Origin: Nitrosospira sp. Nsp11
GTDB taxonomy: Bacteria; Pseudomonadota; Gammaproteobacteria; Burkholderiales; Nitrosomonadaceae
Length of the DNA: 35,292 bases
Assembly: GCF_900142705.1 (NCBI RefSeq)
Contig: NZ_FRBV01000020.1
Span: 1 to 35,292, forward strand
Direction of reading: 5' to 3'
Below, one piece after another: positions 9,651 to 17,289 of this stretch (its first letter is position 1; each line of letters starts with the position of its first letter). Below the pieces are notes generated by a model that had not been told where the DNA came from, made no database searches, and saw only the letters and a program-made list of their open reading frames with translations. Made by a program: the position numbers and the translations under genes.

Positions 9651-10253
9651 CTAATAACCCTTCGAACGCATGCAGGAGGAATAAGCAGCCTGATATTGCC
9701 CATCGCGTGACTTGGTTTCGTTGAGCCCGTAAAGAGTTCCGCCCGCTACCCCGGTTACGCCGCCGATGGCAGCACCCTTCCCGGCACCTTTTCCACCGCC
9801 TGCGATTGCGCCACCCGCGGCACCGACTGCAGCACCAATTGCAGCACCCAGCGCTGCGTTCTTGAGCACTTCCTCGGTTTTGCTGCTTACCTGCTCATTC
9901 GCATATCGGTTGCATGCTTCCATGACTGACTGCGGAGGATAGGCCGGTTGGGGTGGATATGCTGCTTGCGGCGAATACGGCGGGGGCGGCGGCACCGCAG
10001 CCGACGCGTTCCGGCTTGACTGGGCAGTACGCGCGCTGCGTCCAGTTGGTGCAGCGTCCTTGACCATCGTGTCTGGCGCCCCAGTCTTCTCCGCTGCGTC
10101 CGCGATTGGGGTTTTGTCGACTTGCGCTGTGGAGGATGTCGGCTCAGTCTTGGAATCGCTTCCTGTAACCATTAGTGTGGCGGCAACGGTTGCGCCGACC
10201 AGCAGTATTCCAACTGTCGCGAATTTCCAATAATTAACGGATTCGTTTGACAT
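9651..10253 (-). CDS. Membrane-anchored glycine-zipper protein
   Basis: A protein of 200 residues has an N-terminal hydrophobic segment (about residues 11-28) that could be an uncleaved anchor or signal peptide. A low-complexity Ala/Pro/Ser-rich linker with PPPPPYSPQAAYPPQ follows. Then comes a glycine-zipper block (GAAIGAAVGAAGGAIAGGG..., about 135-180) and a C-terminal Q-Y-x-x-A-Y-x-x-C-M-x-x-K-G-Y motif. Glycine zippers of this type pack helices in membranes and are common in outer-membrane-associated lipoproteins. Two cysteines (one near residue 113, one near the C-terminus) could form a disulfide. The same block and C-terminal CM-x-(G/S)KG motif recur in the lipoprotein at 12128-12709. 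The exact function is unknown. Confidence 0.75.
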   Translation of the reverse strand: MSNESVNYWKFATVGILLVGATVAATLMVTGSDSKTEPTSSTAQVDKTPIADAAEKTGAPDTMVKDAAPTGRSARTAQSSRNASAAVPPPPPYSPQAAYPPQPAYPPQSVMEACNRYANEQVSSKTEEVLKNAALGAAIGAAVGAAGGAIAGGGKGAGKGAAIGGVTGVAGGTLYGLNETKSRDGQYQAAYSSCMRSKGY

Positions 10254-10329
10254 CGTAACTCCTTCTGAAATGTATTGCTTTTGTCCTTAATCTTTTCTGC
10301 ATCTATTCAACCACCACCTTCCCGCCTAC

Positions 10330-10734
10330 TCAGTGAGACCCGTGCTTGCCGCCTTTTCCGTTTTTATTGCCATCGCCGCTATTGCCCTTGTTGTTCTTAT
10401 CACTTTTGTCCCTTGTCGCATGCTCATGCCCTTTGTGCTTACCTTCTCCACGATTTTGGTCATTGCCTCCAGCTTCATGTCCATGATGGTCCTGATTCCT
10501 CAAGTCGGAACGCTCCTGCCCCTTTGTTGCCCCGACAGCCCACTGTGCGTTTGAGTTCTCGGTTCCCTGCTGACCCAAGTGGCCGGACGCCATTCCACCC
10601 GGTTGCCCATGTTGACCAGCGTCAGCCATTCCGTGATGACCATCATGGTGCCCACCGCCACCTTCGCGCGCTACCGCCGTATTGCCATACGCCAGAACAA
10701 CACCCAAAAACAATACCGATAAACCTTTATGCAT
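10330..10734 (-). CDS. Secreted His/Gly-rich protein
   Basis: The product has 134 residues with a clear Sec signal peptide, MHKGLSVLFLGVVLAYGNTAVA, probably cleaved after AVA. The mature part is strongly hydrophilic and rich in Gly, His, Asn, Asp and Lys (GGGGHHDGHHG at its start, GNKNGKGGKHGSH at its end). The GAGGAGA sequence 7 bases before the ATG is a good ribosome-binding site. Clustered histidines suggest binding of Ni, Cu or Zn in the periplasm, but that is inference from composition. No domain is recognised. It lies upstream of the glycine-zipper gene on the same strand (76 bp gap). It is divergent from two further His-rich genes across a 457-bp region. Confidence 0.75.
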   Translation of the reverse strand: MHKGLSVLFLGVVLAYGNTAVAREGGGGHHDGHHGMADAGQHGQPGGMASGHLGQQGTENSNAQWAVGATKGQERSDLRNQDHHGHEAGGNDQNRGEGKHKGHEHATRDKSDKNNKGNSGDGNKNGKGGKHGSH

Positions 10735-11191
10735 GTTCGATCTCCTCTTGTGCTTATTAAACTATTTTTTATTGACGACAACTTTGCGGCAATCTGGCCC
10801 TTAACCGCAGGAACGTCATATTCTCTTCAAAACATTTTTCGGCTTTCTCTATCTTTACTTACTTCGGTACCCCCTGACTATTGGACTGAAGTACAACCAG
10901 CAGTTCATGAGCAATATAAGTCAACCCATCTGGACTACCTGTTCGCAATAACGCAGATCGGCTTGGCCCGTTTACTCTTCAACCTTGAACACCATCTTGG
11001 GCACAACATATTTTTCAACAGATGAATGCATAGCATGAAGTTGTGAATTTTTTGTGAAGTTTATGTAACTATACGACAACCGATTGTCTATTGATGCGTT
11101 ATATCGATTAAGAGCACGAAATTGTTTTCTGACTTGTTTTCTGGCGGGTTCTTTATCAATTGTGATCCTTATCGAGGAAATGGAGACTTTC
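10735..11191. other. Divergent intergenic region between His-rich genes
   Basis: About 457 bp lie between the starts of the minus-strand gene at 10734 and the plus-strand gene at 11192. Short ORFs here have no RBS or recognisable product. The A+T-rich parts at about 10750-10790 and 11040-11080 (with repeated TTGTGAA) are the likely promoter zones, but I cannot fix -35/-10 boxes. Confidence 0.5.
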
Positions 11192-11539
11192 ATGACAAAA
11201 ATAAAACTTGCCTGCATCGCTCTTATCATGGTTGGGATGGCTCCCGTGAGTTCAGTTTGGGCGGGAAGAGGCCATGGCCACGGTCACAATAACCACGGTC
11301 ACCACCGCCATCATCACGGCCACAACCACCATCACAACCACGGAGGAGGTAATGGCGGATATGGACTCGCAATAGGGATGGGATTGCTAGGTTATGGCCT
11401 GGGCTATCTGAGTAATAGAGCACCCTCCTACCCACCCCAGTATGGCTATCCATCCGCTGGCTACGCGCCCGGTTATGGATATGCCCCCGTTATCGTTCCT
11501 CCCGCACCGCCGGTCTATATCCAGCAGGGATGGCGATAA
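11192..11539 (+). CDS. Secreted His-rich protein, paralogue A
   Basis: The product has 115 residues starting at the ATG at 11192. The GGAG at 11182-11185 sits 6 bases upstream and a signal peptide (MTKIKLACIALIMVGMAPVSSVWA) begins there, so the longer open frame from 11084 is rejected. The mature protein begins with an alternating His/Gly/Asn tract (GRGHGHGHNNHGHHRHHHGH). It continues with a glycine-rich hydrophobic segment (YGLAIGMGLLGYGLGYL) and ends in a Tyr/Pro-rich tail. It is a close paralogue of the next gene, 52 bp downstream. The His tract suggests metal binding; the Gly-rich hydrophobic core could insert in a membrane. No named function is known to me. Confidence 0.8.
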   Translation: MTKIKLACIALIMVGMAPVSSVWAGRGHGHGHNNHGHHRHHHGHNHHHNHGGGNGGYGLAIGMGLLGYGLGYLSNRAPSYPPQYGYPSAGYAPGYGYAPVIVPPAPPVYIQQGWR

Positions 11540-11591
11540 AGGGCACTCTTCCTTGATTAAACACAAGCACTACCTGGGTATGGAGACGTAA

Positions 11592-12113
11592 ATGGGAAAA
11601 ATGAAATTGATGTGTGTGGCGCTTATGCTGCTCGGGTCGGTTCCATTAGCATCGGCGGGCAGAGGCCATGGGGGTCACCATGGCCATCACAATCACGGGC
11701 ATCATCACCACCGCCATGGAGGAGGTTCAGGATATGGACTGGCGTTAGGCATGGGATTATTGGGTTATGGCCTGGGCTACTATGGCAGCAGGGCGCCTTA
11801 TTATCCACCTTCGTATGGCTACGGAAACCGATATGGCTATCCTCCTGTCGGGTACGCACCTAATTATGGTTACGCGCCTAATTATGGTTACGCGCCCAAT
11901 TACGGATATGCGCAGCCTTATGGATACGCCCCTGCTGTTGTGTCTTCCCCCGCACCATCCGTTTACGTTCAGCAGCAGGAGGTCGTGCAGGTCCAGCCAC
12001 AAGCTCAAGCTGCCAACTATTGGCACTACTGCCGAAACCCGGAAGGATATTATCCCTACGTGAAAAAATGCCCGGACGGGTGGCTGCAAGTCGCGCCCGA
12101 GCCCAGCCAATAA
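11592..12113 (+). CDS. Secreted His-rich protein, paralogue B, with YWYYC-like C-terminal domain
   Basis: A 173-residue paralogue of the preceding product has a signal peptide (MGKMKLMCVALMLLGSVPLASA), a His tract (HHGHHNHGHHHHRHGG) and the same YGLALGMGLLGYGLGYY segment. Tandem GYAPNY repeats follow. It then has a C-terminal module, YWHYCRNPEGYYPYVKKCPDGW, which I recognise from many short proteobacterial exported proteins ending in YYPYVxxCPxGW. Two cysteines in this module may pair. Duplication with gene A is obvious from the shared signal peptide, His tract and core; this copy has gained the repeat and the C-terminal module. It is 14 bp upstream of the next lipoprotein gene, likely one operon. 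Confidence 0.8.
   Translation: MGKMKLMCVALMLLGSVPLASAGRGHGGHHGHHNHGHHHHRHGGGSGYGLALGMGLLGYGLGYYGSRAPYYPPSYGYGNRYGYPPVGYAPNYGYAPNYGYAPNYGYAQPYGYAPAVVSSPAPSVYVQQQEVVQVQPQAQAANYWHYCRNPEGYYPYVKKCPDGWLQVAPEPSQ
11856..11927 (+). repeat. 18-bp coding tandem repeat, about 4 copies
   Basis: Units GCACCTAATTATGGTTAC (11856), GCGCCTAATTATGGTTAC (11874), GCGCCCAATTACGGATAT (11892) and a diverged fourth (11910) encode the APNYGY repeat of the His-rich paralogue B. Near-identity of the first two at synonymous sites suggests recent slippage. Confidence 0.8.
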
Positions 12114-12127
12114 AAGGTACCGCCGGG

Positions 12128-12709
12128 ATGCGCAAAATACCTGGATTATTTGCTCTGCTGGCAATATTCTTGCTGGCCGGTTGTACGAGCATACCGACAG
12201 GACCCAGCCTGATGGCGTTGCCAGGCTCGGGCAGAAGCTTCGAGCAATTTCGCTACGACGATTACTATTGCAGGCAATACGCTAATGAACAAATCGGTGG
12301 CATGGGTCCGAATCAGGCATCGATATCCAGTGGGGCAGGCAGCGCCGCGATAGGAGCGGCGCTAGGGGCAGCGGCAGGCGCGGCCTTGGGTGGGGGACGC
12401 GGCGCAGCTATTGGAGCCGGTACCGGTCTGGTGGCTGGAGGCCTGGCTGGAACGCGCACCGCTGGAGCCTCGGGATACGCCAGCCAGCAGCGCTACGACA
12501 ATGGCTACATACAATGCATGTATGGAAAAGGCCATCGCGTCCCCGTACAAGGCCAGGTCATCAATGGGCCATATACAAATGGCGGCAACCAATACATGGG
12601 TACACCTTACCCATCTTATCCCCCCGCCAGAAGCATACGGCGAAGTTCGGTAGTTCCGCCACCGCCTCCACCGCCTCCGGGTATCCCTCCACCGCCGCCC
12701 CCGCGCTAA
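12128..12709 (+). CDS. Glycine-zipper lipoprotein
   Basis: The product has 193 residues from the ATG at 12128. A lipoprotein signal peptide (MRKIPGLFALLAIFLLAGC) with lipobox LAGC begins there, so the longer frame from 12020, which overlaps the previous gene, is not the start. Mature features are a Y-D-D-Y-Y-C-R-Q-Y-A-N motif, a glycine-zipper block (AIGAALGAAAGAALGGGRG..., about residues 80-120), a YDNGYIQCMYGKGH motif, and a proline-rich tail ending in PPPPPPR. The block plus YxxCMxxKG layout matches the membrane-anchored protein at 9651-10253, so the two are probably homologous. The outer membrane is the likely location. It lies 14 bp after paralogue B. Confidence 0.8.
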   Translation: MRKIPGLFALLAIFLLAGCTSIPTGPSLMALPGSGRSFEQFRYDDYYCRQYANEQIGGMGPNQASISSGAGSAAIGAALGAAAGAALGGGRGAAIGAGTGLVAGGLAGTRTAGASGYASQQRYDNGYIQCMYGKGHRVPVQGQVINGPYTNGGNQYMGTPYPSYPPARSIRRSSVVPPPPPPPPGIPPPPPPR

Positions 12710-12816
12710 AGCTGCATACCCCGGATCAGGGGAAACTGAACGGGCATAATCTCCGATAACAGCTTCGCAACCTCCATTTCCCCGGCAAACCGTCGGGGAT
12801 TTGCTTTAATGAGGTT

Positions 12817-13521
12817 ATGAAACGCCGCTTCGCTTTTGGCGCACTCCTTTTTTTCTGCTGGATTTTCCCGTCCCAAGGCGGGGAATTCGAAGGGTTGCGC
12901 CATAAAATGATGGAAGAAGTTCTGGCCACATCCGGCAGTTCCCCTCCGGGTCCCAGTGTCATGGCAGCGATGGAAAAAGTGGAGCGCCATCGTTTCGTGC
13001 CTGCCTGGCTCACTCCTTTTGCCTATCTCAATCGCCCTCTCCCCATCGGCTACGGCCAGACGATTTCGCAACCTCTCATCGTCGCACAGATGACCGAACT
13101 GCTGAAAGTCAAGGAGGGTGACAAAGTACTTGAAATCGGTACCGGCTCGGGTTATCAGGCGGCTGTACTTGCGAAAATAGCCGGCTCGGTTTACACCATG
13201 GAAATTATAGAACCGCTCGGGAATCAAGCGGGCAAGCGGCTGAAATCCCTTGGGTATGACAACATAAAAACAAAAGTGGGCGACGGTTACTACGGGTGGC
13301 CCGAAGCGGCGCCCTTCGATGCCATTATGGTGACGGCTGCCGCAAGCCATGTGCCACCCCCTCTGCTCAAGCAGCTAAAACCAGGCGGGCGCATGGTGAT
13401 CCCGCTCGGTACGCATTTTATGACGCAATATTTGATGCTGGTGGAGAAGCAGGCGGACGGCTCGGTAACGACCCATCAAATGGTGCCGGTCAGTTTTGTT
13501 CCGCTTACCGGCGGACATTAG
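12817..13521 (+). CDS. pcm: Protein-L-isoaspartate O-methyltransferase, apparently exported
   Basis: This is an S-adenosylmethionine-dependent enzyme of the family that repairs isoaspartyl residues in aged proteins. The 234 residues include the family signature GYGQTISQPLIVAQM (about residue 80), the SAM-binding motif VLEIGTGSGYQAA (about 105) and FDAIMVTAAASHVPPPL (about 168). Unusually, the first 22 residues (MKRRFAFGALLFFCWIFPSQGG) look like a Sec signal peptide or membrane anchor before the family-conserved region; the E. coli enzyme is 208 aa with no such leader. The RBS before the ATG is weak (GAGG close by). An alternative start at the Met-Met pair near residue 31 would give a cytoplasmic enzyme. 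The next gene starts 2 bp after its stop. Confidence 0.9.
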   Translation: MKRRFAFGALLFFCWIFPSQGGEFEGLRHKMMEEVLATSGSSPPGPSVMAAMEKVERHRFVPAWLTPFAYLNRPLPIGYGQTISQPLIVAQMTELLKVKEGDKVLEIGTGSGYQAAVLAKIAGSVYTMEIIEPLGNQAGKRLKSLGYDNIKTKVGDGYYGWPEAAPFDAIMVTAAASHVPPPLLKQLKPGGRMVIPLGTHFMTQYLMLVEKQADGSVTTHQMVPVSFVPLTGGH

Positions 13522-13523
13522 CC

Positions 13524-15938
13524 GTGAATGCGCCGCGCCCGCCATTTATTGCCATTGGATTGCTCTCTGCCTGCGTATTGGCGTATGAGGTGCTGCTGAC
13601 GCGCTTGTTCAGCATCGTGCTGTGGCATCACTTCGCCTATATGATCATCAGCGCGGCGATGCTGGGCTATGGAGCGAGCGGAACGGCGCTAACGTTGCTG
13701 AAGGAAAAAATCATTCCACACGTTGGAACAGTCTACGTCATGGCTGCCACGGGGATGGCTTTTCTGATGCCTGCAGCGTTTCTACTGACGCAACAGGTTC
13801 CGTTTAATCCGCTCGAACTGCTGTGGGACAAAACACAGTTAGCCAAGCTGCTTGCCATTTATCTCCTGATGATGCTGCCCTTCTTTTGCGGAGGGTTGGG
13901 CATCGGCCTCGTCTTGTGGCACTTCGGCAAAGAAGCAGGCCGTATTTATGCCTTTGATATCCTGGGCGCGGGGGTGGGCAGCCTGGGCGTTATCGGCGTA
14001 TTGTTTCTGGCGCCGCCGAATAAGGTGCTCATCATCCTTGCGGCGCTGGCGCTGCTGGCGGCCGCCGTTGCTATCATCGAGCTGAAGGCGCGGCCGAAAT
14101 GGTTGGCAGGCATGTTTGCAGGGCTGGCTTTTCTGGTGGCTGTAGCGCTGCCGGGCGACTGGTTGCAAGTGCACCTTTCGCCCTATAAGGACCTGAGCGA
14201 GACATTGAATGTTGCCGGGGCAAAGGTGATCGAGCAGCGTTCCAGCCCACTGGGGCAGATCACCGTGGTGGAAAACACCCGTATTCCCTTCCGCCATGCA
14301 CCGGGGATGAGTCTCAACGCAACGGACGAGCCACCGCCTCAGTTGGGGGTATTCGTGGACGGCGAGGGGCCGTCCGTCTTAACGCGGTTTGATGGCAACC
14401 TGGCGCCGCTGGCCTACTTCGACCAGTTTACGTCAGCACTGCCTTACCATGTGCTGGCACGGCCGCATGTACGGCCACAGGTGCTGGTGCTGGGCGCGGG
14501 AGCCGGCAGCGACGTATTGCAGGCGCTCTACTTCCGCGCAGCGTCTGTCGATGCGGTGGAACTCGATCGCAACGTCATCGATCTGGTTCGGCGGCGTTTC
14601 CATGATTTTGCCGGTGACCTTTATGCCCAGCCTGGGGTACACGTGCACGAAGGCGAGGCGCGTGGCTTCGCCAACGCCAGCCGGGAGCACTACGACCTTG
14701 TGCAGGTAGCGTTGCTGGATTCGTTTGGTGTCGCCTCGGCAGGACTTTATGGCCTGAGCGAAAGCTATATCTACACGGTGGAGGCACTTCAGGCCTACCT
14801 GAATCGCCTCAGACCCGGCGGCATATTGGCTGTCACGCGCTGGCTGACCCTGCCGCCACGCGATGCGCTGAAGCTTTTTGCTACGGCAGCGCTCGCGTTG
14901 GAGCGGAACGGCGTGCCCAACCCCGGCAAGCGGCTGGTAATGATACGCGGCTGGAAAACCGTCACCTTGCTGGTGAAAAATAGCGATTTCACAGCGAGCG
15001 AAATCGAGGTGGTCAAGGAATTCAGCCGCAAGCGTTCTTTCGACGTAGCCTACTATCCGGGAATGCGCGCCGACGAGGCAAACCGTTACAACGTTTTGGT
15101 GCAGCCATATTTCTTCGAGGGAGCTGTTGCATTGCTAGGCCCGCAACGGCAGAACTTTATAGACCGGTACAAATTCCATATCGAACCGGCAACTGATGAC
15201 CGGCCCTTTTTTTTCCATTTCTTCAAGTGGGAAGCCGCCGCTGAATTATTCGCCCTGCGCGAGCGGGGGGGCATGCCGCTTCTCGACTGGAGCTACCCGC
15301 TTCTGGTGGCGGCTCTGGTACAGGCATTTGTCGTCAGCGTTCTGCTGATCCTGGCGCCGCTGGCGGTATCGCGGAGCCGGCATACATTACCCACCGGGCG
15401 GGTGGCACTGTATTTCCTCGGCATTGGCCTGGCTTTCATGTTCATAGAGATCGCCTTCATCCAGAAGTTTTTGCTTTTCCTGGCTCACCCGCTATATGCC
15501 GTGGCGGTCGTGCTGTGCGCGTTTCTGGTTTTCGCGGCGGTGGGAAGCTGGCTTGCCGGACGGTGGCAAAAGCGGACGACGGGCAGCGGCCACCTGATCG
15601 TGGCTGTAGTGGTCATGAGCGCCTTATCGCTACTCTATCTCGTTATTCTGCCGGGCCTGTTCCAGGCGCTCATACACTTGCCGGATGTGGCAAAGATAGG
15701 GATTTCGGTGTTGCTGATCGCGCCGCTGGCGGTGTGCATGGGAATGCCTTTCCCTACCGGCATGATGCGGCTGGCGTCTACAACCCCGGACGCCATTCCG
15801 TGGGCGTGGGCGATCAATGGTTTTGCCTCGGTTGTCGGCGCCGTCCTGGCGACCTTGCTGGCTATTCACCTGGGTTTTGCCGTGGTAATTCTGTTGGCTG
15901 TCCTGATCTATGGCTTGGCCGCTGTCGCGTTGCGCTGA
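13524..15938 (+). CDS. Polytopic membrane protein with spermidine-synthase-like SAM domain
   Basis: Read from a GTG at 13524, 2 bp after the pcm stop, this is an 804-residue protein. The much longer frame from 13296 would overlap pcm by over 200 bases and is not credible. It has about seven hydrophobic helices (residues 1-215) and a soluble domain with the Rossmann motif VLVLGAGAGSDVLQAL near residue 320 and AVELDRNVI. About seven further helices run from residue 590. This matches the fused transporter-like/spermidine synthase-like membrane proteins seen in many bacteria. The catalytic DSSDP-type motif of true aminopropyltransferases is replaced by ALLDSFGVASAG, so a polyamine-forming activity is doubtful; the substrate is unknown. 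Tight linkage to pcm implies shared expression. Confidence 0.75.
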   Translation: MNAPRPPFIAIGLLSACVLAYEVLLTRLFSIVLWHHFAYMIISAAMLGYGASGTALTLLKEKIIPHVGTVYVMAATGMAFLMPAAFLLTQQVPFNPLELLWDKTQLAKLLAIYLLMMLPFFCGGLGIGLVLWHFGKEAGRIYAFDILGAGVGSLGVIGVLFLAPPNKVLIILAALALLAAAVAIIELKARPKWLAGMFAGLAFLVAVALPGDWLQVHLSPYKDLSETLNVAGAKVIEQRSSPLGQITVVENTRIPFRHAPGMSLNATDEPPPQLGVFVDGEGPSVLTRFDGNLAPLAYFDQFTSALPYHVLARPHVRPQVLVLGAGAGSDVLQALYFRAASVDAVELDRNVIDLVRRRFHDFAGDLYAQPGVHVHEGEARGFANASREHYDLVQVALLDSFGVASAGLYGLSESYIYTVEALQAYLNRLRPGGILAVTRWLTLPPRDALKLFATAALALERNGVPNPGKRLVMIRGWKTVTLLVKNSDFTASEIEVVKEFSRKRSFDVAYYPGMRADEANRYNVLVQPYFFEGAVALLGPQRQNFIDRYKFHIEPATDDRPFFFHFFKWEAAAELFALRERGGMPLLDWSYPLLVAALVQAFVVSVLLILAPLAVSRSRHTLPTGRVALYFLGIGLAFMFIEIAFIQKFLLFLAHPLYAVAVVLCAFLVFAAVGSWLAGRWQKRTTGSGHLIVAVVVMSALSLLYLVILPGLFQALIHLPDVAKIGISVLLIAPLAVCMGMPFPTGMMRLASTTPDAIPWAWAINGFASVVGAVLATLLAIHLGFAVVILLAVLIYGLAAVALR

Positions 15939-16446
15939 GGGGTTTGCTTGAGCGAACCATTCTCCCTGCGAAGCAGACTTGCGAGATTCAAGACACAGAT
16001 GCAGAAGAGGGGGGCGAATGCTGATACCCGGATTAACGAGAACTTCCAGTGGTTGGTTTCGATTCCGTTTTTAAGTGGAATAAGGGCGATCCCGGTAAGC
16101 GCCGCTACGGAGCGTGGGCACGGTGGTTTTTCCGATCCAGGATCACGGGGTTGGGCAGGTGGAAAATATGAGTTGTTATCGAACCCTGCTCAGCCTGAAA
16201 GGCTAAGCAGGGGGAGTGAAGCTGTCTTCAATCATCTCGAAATCGAAATTCGAATAATTGCTTGATTCATATAGGTCGTAAGCGTCTAACCCTCGACCCA
16301 CGGATCGACGTTTTGCTACGACAATAAGATGCAATGCACAACAGAACCAGCATCCTCAAAGCGGCTGTCGTGCCTTTTTTTGGTCGTTTCTTTGCTCATA
16401 CGACAGACACGACAGACGCCTTACGAGAATCTTGGTACGAGAACCC
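15939..16446. other. Gene-free stretch with one hairpin
   Basis: About 500 bp lie between convergent genes. A 105-codon frame with a TTG start at 15948 has no RBS or recognisable product and is not annotated. A hairpin lies at 16184-16212. A CACGACAGAC-type short repeat occurs near 16401-16418. Nothing else was seen. Confidence 0.5.
16184..16212. terminator. Hairpin, possible weak terminator
   Basis: CCCTGCT-C-AGCCT and AGGCT-A-AGCAGGG form a 12-bp stem with one mismatch and a 3-base loop. It lies 246 bp after the membrane protein stop on the plus strand. No T-run follows, so a rho-independent terminator is doubtful; an mRNA-stabilising 3' hairpin is equally possible. Confidence 0.35.
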
Positions 16447-17268
16447 CTAGCGCGACCTGATATTCCCGCTATCGTCGGATATGATCACCTCCACCCGCCG
16501 ATTCAATTGCCGGCCCGCTTCGTTGCCGTTACTGGCGACCGGAAAGCTCTTTCCATAACCTCGCGTTGTGATGCGAGTGGAATCAATGCCCATGTTCATC
16601 AAGGTATCGCGCACCGCCTCCGCCCGCCGTTCGGAGAGCTCCTGGTTGTGGCTTTCGCTGCCGGTGCTGTCGGTGAACCCCTCAATTGCAACGTTGCGTT
16701 GGGAATTCTGCTTGAGAATGTCAGCAAGTTTCTGTACCTCGCGAACGCCACCCGACTTGAGCTGTGCACGGTCGATATCGAACAGCACATCGCCGAGAGT
16801 AATGACCATACCCCGGTCTGATTTTTTTGCGTTCAGCTCTTTAAGCTGCGATTCAAGCGCGCTTGCCCGCATTTCTGCGCTTTGTGCCTGCTGCTGAGCC
16901 TTCTCCGCTTCTTCTGTTCTTGCAGAAAGGCGAATTTTATTGCGCTCGGCATCGGCGGCAGACACATCTGCTTCAGCGGCTTTGCGCTTTGCGGTTTCCT
17001 GTGCGATTGCAACCTGCTTTTGTGCCATATCAGCCAGATGATCCACTTCGGCAGAATCTTTTCCTTTATTCCACGCGTTGTCGGCTTCCGCCAATGTGTC
17101 GCCTGCCTGCTTCAGTTCCAAGGGCGCGAGATTTGTAACTTTGGGGTCGCTCTGGGCACTGCGATAGCTGCTACGGGCGCTATCCAGATGTGCGTTTGGC
17201 GTCGAGCTACAGCCCGCCAATGCTGCGATAACGATAAACGAGATGGTTAAATAGCCATTTTTTTTCAT
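16447..17268 (-). CDS. OmpA-family lipoprotein with DUF4398 region
   Basis: This is a predicted outer-membrane lipoprotein of 273 residues tied to peptidoglycan. It has a lipoprotein signal peptide with lipobox LAGC near residue 20, then a DUF4398-type helical region (ARSSYRSAQSDPKVTNLAPLEL). A long Ala/Glu/Lys/Gln coiled coil occupies about 80-145. The C-terminal OmpA domain shows GMVITLGDVLFDIDRAQLK, EGFTDSTGSESHNQELSERRAEAV and the ending RQLNRRVEVII. The Asp and Arg residues of the peptidoglycan-binding site (TDSTGS..., LSxxRA) are in place. It is 21 bp downstream of a smaller DUF4398 lipoprotein gene on the same strand, so the two probably form one operon and may interact. Confidence 0.88.
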   Translation of the reverse strand: MKKNGYLTISFIVIAALAGCSSTPNAHLDSARSSYRSAQSDPKVTNLAPLELKQAGDTLAEADNAWNKGKDSAEVDHLADMAQKQVAIAQETAKRKAAEADVSAADAERNKIRLSARTEEAEKAQQQAQSAEMRASALESQLKELNAKKSDRGMVITLGDVLFDIDRAQLKSGGVREVQKLADILKQNSQRNVAIEGFTDSTGSESHNQELSERRAEAVRDTLMNMGIDSTRITTRGYGKSFPVASNGNEAGRQLNRRVEVIISDDSGNIRSR

Positions 17269-17289
17269 GAGTGTATCTCCTCCAGGTAA

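Noticed and set aside
10333-10554. Plus-strand hydrophobic 73-codon frame opposite the His/Gly-rich gene
   Set aside because: It is the complement of a low-complexity coding region; the minus-strand gene has the signal peptide and RBS.
11084-11191. Longer start for His-rich paralogue A
   Set aside because: The internal ATG at 11192 has GGAG at proper distance and begins a clear signal peptide; the extension would bury it.
12020-12127. Longer start for the glycine-zipper lipoprotein
   Set aside because: It overlaps the preceding gene and would place the lipobox 55 residues in; the ATG at 12128 gives a normal lipoprotein signal.
13296-13523. Extended open frame that would add 76 residues to the membrane protein
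   Set aside because: It overlaps the 3' part of pcm in another frame, has no RBS, and the membrane protein homology starts at the GTG at 13524.
15948-16265. 105-codon frame with TTG start after the membrane protein
   Set aside because: There is no RBS, weak composition, no family, and a hairpin inside it; probably chance.
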